A stretch of DNA of 64,000 nt. It comes from Streptomyces kronopolitis (GTDB taxonomy: Bacteria; Actinomycetota; Actinomycetes; Streptomycetales; Streptomycetaceae). Position 1 is the first letter of the stretch. Every line of letters begins with the position of its first letter. Location: contig NZ_BMND01000030.1 in the NCBI RefSeq assembly GCF_014646275.1, positions 24,968-88,967 of the forward strand. Reading direction: 5' to 3'. Made by a program: the position numbers and the translations under genes. Positions 58,847-64,000 of this stretch are shown here, one piece after another. The notes under the pieces were generated by a model that worked only from the letters and a program-made list of their open reading frames with translations, made no database searches and was not told the DNA's origin.

Positions 58847-60190
58847 ATGGTGAGTGTGAGTACGGGGAGGGGTTCGGGGGCCGTGTCGGGTACCTCCCTC
58901 AGCCGGGTGACCCTGGTGGGCGAGCGGCGCCGGGTCGATCTCGTGCTCCCCGCGCGGGAGTCCCTCGGCGCGCTGCTGCCCGAGGTCCTGCGGCTGCTCG
59001 GCGACCGGCCGGGCCAACACCCCTTGGCGCGGCGGCTGATGGCCGCCGACGGAACGGTGCTCTCACCGGACGACTCGCTCGCCTCGGCGCGGGTGGCCGA
59101 CGGGGCCGAGCTGCGGCTCGTACCGGAAGACGGGACACCGGCGGCGGCCGCACCCGACACCACGGACGAGGTCGCCGACGAACTGCGGGTGCACGGCCGG
59201 CGCTGGGGCGCGCGGAGCCGGACGTGGACGGCCGGTGCGGCGAGCGTGCTGCTGGCCGCCATCGCCGGTACGGCGGCGGTGAGTTGGTACGGATCCGGTG
59301 CCGCGCTCCCGCTCGGGATCGCCGGGGCGGCGGCCGCGGTGCTCGGCGCCGTCCGCGCGGGACCCGCCCGCCGTCCGCTGCACACCGCGCTCCTGCTGCT
59401 GGGCGGGGCGCTCGGCGTGCTCGCCGCCTGTCAGGCCTCCGCGCCGGGCGCGGAGCGGCTGGCGGCCGTCGGACTGACCGTCGCGGCCGTGCTCGCGCTG
59501 CTCGGGGTCCGTACGGGGCCGGTGCGCGGCGGGCTCGTCGGCGCGGCGGCGGTCGTCTGCGCGGTGGGCGCCTGGGAGGCCGGACTGGCACTGACCGGCC
59601 CGGCACGTACGGGAGTTGCGCTGGGCGCCCTCTCGGTGCTCGTGCTGGGGTATCTGCCCCGGCTGGCGCTGCGGACGGCCGGGCTGACCCGCCTGGACGA
59701 CCTGCGCTCCGGCGGCGCGCCGGTGAGCCGGCACCAGGTGGCGACCGCCCTGGGCGCGACCCATCGCGGTCTCGCGCCGGCCACCGTCGCCGTGGCGGTC
59801 TCCGCGGGCGCGGCGGGTGTGCTCGCCGGGCAGGCGGGGGACGGCTGGTCGGCCGCCGCCGCGGCGCTGTTGTGCCTGGTCACGCTGGCGCGTGCGCGGG
59901 CCTATCCGCTGGCGGTCGAGGTCCTCGCGCTGCTGGCGGCCGGCACGGCGGTCGCGGTGTCGCTGACGCTGCGGTGGGCGGCCGCCTCGGGTGATCCGGC
60001 GGGTGCGCTGGCCGTGTTGGGCGTGCTGGCGGTGCTACCGCTCGCCGCGCTCGCGCCGCGGCCGCCGGAGCACGTCCGGGACCGGCTGCGCCGGCTGCTG
60101 GATCTCGTCGAGTCGGTCGGTGCGGTGGCGCTGATCCCGGTGGCCCTCGGGGCGTTCGGGGTCTACAGCGGGCTGCCGCACGCGTTCTGA
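58847..60190 (+). CDS. eccD: EccD-like type VII secretion integral membrane protein
   Basis: A 447-residue membrane protein. Residues 18-95 are a ubiquitin-like YukD domain (LSRVTLVGERRRVDLVLPAR, ... LAADG-type turn MAADGTVLSPDD). Residues 120-445 contain about eleven transmembrane helices with the EccD-type charged loop LTRLDDLRSGGAPVSRHQVA after the sixth. EccD forms the membrane pore of ESX/type VII secretion systems. The start ATG at 58847 is followed by other in-frame GTGs. No EccB, EccC or WXG100 gene lies in the window; the next gene is a MinD-like ATPase in tight linkage. Confidence 0.82.
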   Translation: MVSVSTGRGSGAVSGTSLSRVTLVGERRRVDLVLPARESLGALLPEVLRLLGDRPGQHPLARRLMAADGTVLSPDDSLASARVADGAELRLVPEDGTPAAAAPDTTDEVADELRVHGRRWGARSRTWTAGAASVLLAAIAGTAAVSWYGSGAALPLGIAGAAAAVLGAVRAGPARRPLHTALLLLGGALGVLAACQASAPGAERLAAVGLTVAAVLALLGVRTGPVRGGLVGAAAVVCAVGAWEAGLALTGPARTGVALGALSVLVLGYLPRLALRTAGLTRLDDLRSGGAPVSRHQVATALGATHRGLAPATVAVAVSAGAAGVLAGQAGDGWSAAAAALLCLVTLARARAYPLAVEVLALLAAGTAVAVSLTLRWAAASGDPAGALAVLGVLAVLPLAALAPRPPEHVRDRLRRLLDLVESVGAVALIPVALGAFGVYSGLPHAF

Positions 60191-60209
60191 GCCGGAGGCG
60201 GAGACGGAC

Positions 60210-61931
60210 ATGGCAGCGGAGGGACCAGTGGCGGCGGACGGGCCGGGGGCGGGTGGACCGGCGGCGGACGGACCGGCAGCAGGCGGGCCGACGGCGGACG
60301 GGCCGGCGGGGAACGACGCGCAGTGCGAGGTGCTGCGGGAGCGGGGCGGGGGAGCGATGACAGCGGGGGACGCGGGCGATACCGGGGCCGGAGCCATGAC
60401 CGGAGCCGCCTTCGCCGAGGCGCAGGTGTGGGACCTCCCCACGACCCCGGCGGCGGAGCCGGCCGCGCCCGGGGGGACGCCCGGGCCGTCCGCGGAGCCC
60501 CTGCCGGCGGCGGCCCGGACGGCCGAGCCGCGTCCCGGCGGTGCGCTGCTTCCGCCTGTGCCCTCGGCCCCTTCGGCCCCTTCGGCCCCTTCGGCCCCTT
60601 CGGCCCCTTCGGCCCCTTCGGCCCCTGCGGTCCCTGCGATGCCTTCCTCTTCTTCCTCCTACGGGTCTTCGTCCTACGGGTCCTCCTCCTACGGACCGGC
60701 CCCCGCGGGGTACGCCCCTTCCGGGTATCCGGGGGCGCCCGCCGGGTATCCGCCCGTGCCGCCCGTTCCCCCGCAGGCGCCCGCGCCCGCTCCGCCCGGG
60801 GGCCCCGCTGCCCCCGGGGCGGCTCCCTCCCCGGCCCCGGACCCGCAGGTCGCCGCACCCGGCGCCGCCCCCGTGCACACGCCGACCCCCCTCCACGCCC
60901 CCGCTCCCGTCCACGCCCCCGCTCCCGTCCGAGGGGCCGCCCCGATGCGGAGGTCCGGGCCCACCCCCGTCTCCGTGCCGCTGATGCCGCCCGAGCTGGA
61001 CGCGCTGCGCAGCAAGCCGCGGCACGGGGAGTCCGTCACCCAGCGCGCGGGGCGGGCCGTGCGGCGGGCGATCGCCTCGTCGCCCGCGGCGGAGACCACC
61101 GCCGTCACCCAGGCCGGGTACGCCATCCAGCAGCCGGTCACCACCGGCCGGCAGATCGCGGTGACCAGCATCCGGGGCGGCGCGGGCAAGTCCACGGTGT
61201 CCGCGCTGCTGGCCCTCACCTACGCGCACTACCGCGCCGATCCGGTGCTGGCCGTCGAGGCCGATCCGGCGCTCGGCACGCTCCCGCACCGGCTGGGCGC
61301 GACGGAGGTGCGCTGGTCGGGAACCGACCTGGCGCAGATCGTCGATCCGTCGATGCTGATCACGGACCTGACCGGGTATCTGATTCCGTTTCCGGGCGGC
61401 GGCTGGCTGCTGCCCGGCAGCCAGGGCGCCATCGGCACCCGCCTGGACCTCGACACCTACCGGGTCGTGATGACCTCGCTGCGCCGGTACTTCGCGACCA
61501 CGGTCGTCGACTGCGAGACGCTGCCCGCCGAGGTGGCGCGCACCGCGCTGGTGACGACGCAGGCCCGCGTCCTGGTCTGCCCGGCGACTCCGGAGGGCGT
61601 GGCCGCCACCCGCTCCGTACTGGACTGGGTCGGGGGCCTGCACCCCCGGATGTTGCCGACGACCGTCGTGGTGCTCAGCCATGCCGCGCCGGACACCGGG
61701 CTCGACGTCCGCAGGGCCGCCGAGCACCTCGCCGTCGGCGGCGCGCAGGTGCTTCCGCTTCCGTACGACCGGCATCTCGCGGCGGGCGGGGCGATCCGTA
61801 CGGAGCTGCTCGGTGAGCGGACGCTCCAGGCGGCGGCCCGGATCGCGGCCGAGGCGATGAACCGGGCCGTCTCACGGACCGAGAACGGCCGGCCGCCGAC
61901 CGGCCGGGACGCCCCGCCGCCGGCCCGGTGA
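60210..61931 (+). CDS. MinD/ParA-like ATPase with long Pro/Ala-rich N-terminus (ESX-associated)
   Basis: A 573-residue protein. Residues 1-260 are low-complexity: Gly/Ala/Pro, seven PSA repeats encoded by 9-bp units (60561-60623), SSYGSSSYG, and Pro-rich segments with a duplicated 18-bp unit near 60895-60930. From about residue 300 comes a P-loop ATPase of the MinD/ParA class with the deviant Walker A IRGGAGKSTVSALLAL, followed by VEADPALGTLPHRLG and VVDCETLPAEVARTALVTTQ. This build (Pro-rich tail plus ParA ATPase) is that of ESX-associated EspI-type proteins. It starts 19 nt after the eccD stop. A GGAGGCGGAG site supports the ATG at 60210. Confidence 0.8.
   Translation: MAAEGPVAADGPGAGGPAADGPAAGGPTADGPAGNDAQCEVLRERGGGAMTAGDAGDTGAGAMTGAAFAEAQVWDLPTTPAAEPAAPGGTPGPSAEPLPAAARTAEPRPGGALLPPVPSAPSAPSAPSAPSAPSAPSAPAVPAMPSSSSSYGSSSYGSSSYGPAPAGYAPSGYPGAPAGYPPVPPVPPQAPAPAPPGGPAAPGAAPSPAPDPQVAAPGAAPVHTPTPLHAPAPVHAPAPVRGAAPMRRSGPTPVSVPLMPPELDALRSKPRHGESVTQRAGRAVRRAIASSPAAETTAVTQAGYAIQQPVTTGRQIAVTSIRGGAGKSTVSALLALTYAHYRADPVLAVEADPALGTLPHRLGATEVRWSGTDLAQIVDPSMLITDLTGYLIPFPGGGWLLPGSQGAIGTRLDLDTYRVVMTSLRRYFATTVVDCETLPAEVARTALVTTQARVLVCPATPEGVAATRSVLDWVGGLHPRMLPTTVVVLSHAAPDTGLDVRRAAEHLAVGGAQVLPLPYDRHLAAGGAIRTELLGERTLQAAARIAAEAMNRAVSRTENGRPPTGRDAPPPAR
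60561..60623 (+). repeat. Seven 9-bp repeats encoding Pro-Ser-Ala
   Basis: One CCCTCGGCC followed by six identical CCTTCGGCC units, in frame within the MinD-like gene. Identical synonymous codons indicate recent expansion by slippage, so copy number probably varies between strains. Confidence 0.9.
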
Positions 61932-62163
61932 CGGGGTGGCCGGCGCCCGTCGCGCCCTCGCATGTGTCCGCTCCGCGAGACGGCCGCTGAGACAACCTGA
62001 CCCGCGGGCTACGCTCCCTGCCGCCCAGGTAGGGCGAAGTGGGGACAAGCTCACCGTCGGCGACGACGCGGCTTCTCGGGGCGGACCGGCCAGGGCCTAG
62101 ACTCCCGTCCGTACAGATCGTCGAAGTCGTTGAACAAGCGCAGTCAGGGAGCGAGGGGCGTAC

Positions 62164-62565
62164 GTGGTGGACGCGACCGGACGCACCACCGTCGCCGCGG
62201 AGTATTTCCAGGGTTACTCGGTCGTCGGGATCATCGCCCTGATCGGGGTGCTCTTCGTGGCCGTGGCCTTCGGGGCCGGGCGGCTGCTACGACCGGTGGT
62301 GCCGACCCCCGAGAAACTGCTGACGTATGAATGCGGCGTGGACCCGGTCGGCGAGGGCTGGGCGCACACCCAGGTCCGCTACTACGTCTACGCCTTCCTT
62401 TACGTCATCTTCGCCGTCGACTCGATCTTCCTGTTCCCCTGGGCGACGATCTTCGCCGCTCCCGGCTTCGGTGGTGTGACGCTGGTGGAGATGTTCATCT
62501 TCCTCGGCTTCCTCGCCATCGGCCTGCTCTACGCATGGAAGAAGGGCGTCCTGGAATGGACGTGA
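62164..62565 (+). CDS. nuoA2: NADH-quinone oxidoreductase subunit A, second copy
   Basis: A 133-residue three-helix subunit. The loop PTPEKLLTYECGVDPVGEGW and the helix VRYYVYAFLYVIFAVDSIFL carry the family features. It differs clearly from nuoA at 25552 (FDIEIVFLY there, FAVDSIFLFPW here). The GTG at 62164 has a weak GAGGGG upstream; a second GTG follows at once. A -10-like TAGACT is at 62098-62103. First gene of a second nuo cluster. Confidence 0.92.
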   Translation: MVDATGRTTVAAEYFQGYSVVGIIALIGVLFVAVAFGAGRLLRPVVPTPEKLLTYECGVDPVGEGWAHTQVRYYVYAFLYVIFAVDSIFLFPWATIFAAPGFGGVTLVEMFIFLGFLAIGLLYAWKKGVLEWT

Positions 62566-63194
62566 ACCCCGCACCCCACGGGCCCGCTGCCGCGTCCGAG
62601 GGCGCCGGCCCCGAGTTCCTGCCGGAGCCGCGGCGCCTGGGCACCCTCGCCCGGCTCGCGCCCGAACCGATGAAGGTGGTCCTCAACTGGGGCCGCCGCT
62701 ACAGCCTGTGGGTCTTCAACTTCGGTCTGGCCTGCTGCGCCATCGAGTTCATCGCCGCGTCCATGGCGCGGCACGACTTCATCCGGCTCGGCGTGATCCC
62801 GTTCGCGCCCGGCCCGCGCCAGGCCGACCTGATGGTCGTCTCCGGCACGGTCACCGACAAGATGGCGCCGGCGGTCAAGCGGCTCTACGAGCAGATGCCC
62901 GAGCCGAAGTACGTCATCTCCTTCGGGGCCTGCTCCAACTGCGGTGGCCCCTACTGGGATTCGTACGCCGTCACCAAGGGCGTCGACCAGATCATCCCGG
63001 TGGACGTGTACGTCCCGGGCTGCCCGCCGCGGCCGGAGGCGCTGCTCCAGGGCATCCTCAAGCTCCAGGAGAAGATCGCCCGCGAGTCGCTGGGGGAGCG
63101 GTACGCGCAGGGCGGCGCCGCCCGGCCCTCGGCGGCCGCGCTGCGCAGCGGACTCGTCACGCCGCCCGCGCCGGCGGGGGAGGAGCCCCGATGA
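62556..63194 (+). CDS. nuoB2: NADH-quinone oxidoreductase subunit B, second copy
   Basis: A 212-residue N2-cluster subunit with all ligands: C60-C61 (FGLACCAIEFI), C126 (FGACSNCGG) and C156 (VPGCPPRPEAL), plus an extra C129. It has a 40-residue N-terminal and a 30-residue C-terminal extension relative to nuoB. The start ATG 62556 overlaps nuoA2; GTG 62562, with a 4-nt overlap, is an alternative. Diverged from nuoB, so it is an old paralogue rather than a recent copy. Confidence 0.93.
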   Translation: MDVNPAPHGPAAASEGAGPEFLPEPRRLGTLARLAPEPMKVVLNWGRRYSLWVFNFGLACCAIEFIAASMARHDFIRLGVIPFAPGPRQADLMVVSGTVTDKMAPAVKRLYEQMPEPKYVISFGACSNCGGPYWDSYAVTKGVDQIIPVDVYVPGCPPRPEALLQGILKLQEKIARESLGERYAQGGAARPSAAALRSGLVTPPAPAGEEPR

Positions 63195-64000
63195 GCGAGC
63201 AGCCCGAGAATCCCGAGCAGCAGCCGGGGAAGCCCGAGCAGCAGCCGGCGGGCGCCGAGCCGGCGGAGGCGCCTGCGGAAGCCCCTGAGCAGTCGGAAGT
63301 CGCTGAGCAGCCGGAAGCCGCCGAGCCGCCCGCGCCCGAGCCCGTCGTCGGCTGGCTGCCGCGGCCCGCGAGCGAGATCTTCGGCGCCGGGGCCACCGCG
63401 GAGCTGGCCTACGACCTGCTGACCGTCGACGTGCCCGCGGACGGTTGGCTCACCGCGCTGACGGCCGCCCGCGACGACCTCGGCTGCCGCTACTTCGACT
63501 GGCTGAGCGCCGTCGACGAACCCGGCACCGGCTTCCGGGTCTGCGCCCATCTCGTGCGGGTGGCGCGCCCCGGCACCGTCGACCGGCTGCTGGTGCGGAC
63601 GACCGTGCCGCACGAGGCGGCCGCGCTGCCCACCGCCCTCGCGGTCTACCCGGGCGCCGGCTGGCACGAGCGCGAGACCCACGAGATGTTCGGCATCGAC
63701 TTCACCGGCCATCCGCACCTCGTACCGCTGCTCCTCCCGGACAGCTTCGAAGGCCACCCGCTGCGCAAGGACTTCGTCCTGGCGGCGCGGGTCGCCAAGG
63801 CGTGGCCGGGGGCCAAGGAGCCAGGGGAATCCGAGCACGGCGGGCCCAAGCGCCGCCAGATGCTGCCCCCGGGCGTCCCGGACCCGAACGAATGGGGCCC
63901 GCTGAAGGGCCAGCTGCCGCCGGCTCCGGCGCGCCCGGCACGGGGTGCGCGGGCCGCGGGCGGTGCCGGTGCGGCGGGCGGCGCGGCGGGCGAGCGCCCG
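63191..64000 (+). CDS. nuoC2: NADH-quinone oxidoreductase subunit C, second copy (cut by window edge)
   Basis: The first 270 residues, still open at the window end. A 50-residue Glu/Pro/Gln-rich tail precedes the family domain: VVGWLPRPASEIFGAGATAE, CRYFDWLSAVDEPGTGFRVC, and the signature GWHERETHEMFGIDFTGHPH with LRKDFVLAAR at its end. A Pro/Gly/Ala-rich tail follows. The ATG overlaps nuoB2 by 4 nt. Whether D2 or other subunits follow lies beyond the window. Confidence 0.9.
   Translation, partial: MSEQPENPEQQPGKPEQQPAGAEPAEAPAEAPEQSEVAEQPEAAEPPAPEPVVGWLPRPASEIFGAGATAELAYDLLTVDVPADGWLTALTAARDDLGCRYFDWLSAVDEPGTGFRVCAHLVRVARPGTVDRLLVRTTVPHEAAALPTALAVYPGAGWHERETHEMFGIDFTGHPHLVPLLLPDSFEGHPLRKDFVLAARVAKAWPGAKEPGESEHGGPKRRQMLPPGVPDPNEWGPLKGQLPPAPARPARGARAAGGAGAAGGAAGERP

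Overview
The window is high-GC actinobacterial DNA and almost certainly a Streptomyces chromosome core. It has dense G/C-ending codons, frequent GTG and TTG starts, 1-8 nt start/stop overlaps and typical Streptomyces families (DUF4229, DUF4870, GPP34, small zinc-ribbon proteins). It carries most of the futalosine route to menaquinone. Gene order resembles the S. coelicolor stretch that holds scattered mqn genes, the complex I operon and the start of a second nuo cluster; this comparison is from memory, not from alignment.

Layout. 1-7.4 kb: a deaminase fragment, then UbiD-family decarboxylase, mqnP, UbiX and mqnE, interspersed with a DUF4870 protein, a rhomboid protease and an Lrp/AsnC regulator. 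7.4-14.6 kb: a GNAT acetyltransferase, DUF4229 protein, a Cys-rich leader peptide with a cation symporter, a TetR/hydrolase divergent pair and a fadD-like ligase. 14.6-16.8 kb: two small zinc-ribbon genes, a 1.1 kb stretch with no convincing gene, and a cold-shock gene. 16.9-22.8 kb: mqnA, mqnC, a degenerate amidohydrolase-like gene, menG, a menJ-type reductase and an AhpD-like gene. 22.8-25 kb: a secreted RelA/SpoT-fold protein and an NlpC/P60 hydrolase, both on the minus strand. 25.5-41.8 kb: the complete 14-gene nuoA-N operon. 41.9-48.5 kb: a lipoprotein, GPP34 and fumarylacetoacetase on the minus strand, then an ATP-grasp/flavoprotein pair and a polyprenyl diphosphate synthase. 48.8-51.5 kb: a LolA-like protein, an ABC-transporter deletion remnant and rarD. 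51.7-58.6 kb: korAB and a two-component cluster with two paralogous kinases and one regulator. 58.8-62 kb: an EccD-like membrane protein with a MinD-like ATPase. 62.2-64 kb: start of a second nuo cluster (A2, B2, partial C2).

How the parts fit. The window is a respiratory-chain neighbourhood. Chorismate enters through MqnA; MqnE and MqnC perform the radical-SAM steps. The polyprenyl synthase could supply the side chain, MqnP attaches it, the UbiD/UbiX pair decarboxylates, MenG methylates and the MenJ-type reductase saturates part of the chain. The product is the quinone substrate of Nuo complex I. KorAB makes reduced ferredoxin from 2-oxoglutarate. It lies 10 kb from a second nuo set, which could in principle use a donor other than NADH. 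MqnB and MqnD are not in the window.

The least-explained items are the Cys-codon leader with its operator ahead of the symporter, the ATP-grasp/TTG-start flavoprotein pair, the secreted RelA-like protein, the EccD/MinD-like pair, and an ABC ATPase-permease fusion scar. No tRNA, rRNA, CRISPR array, insertion sequence or integrase was seen.
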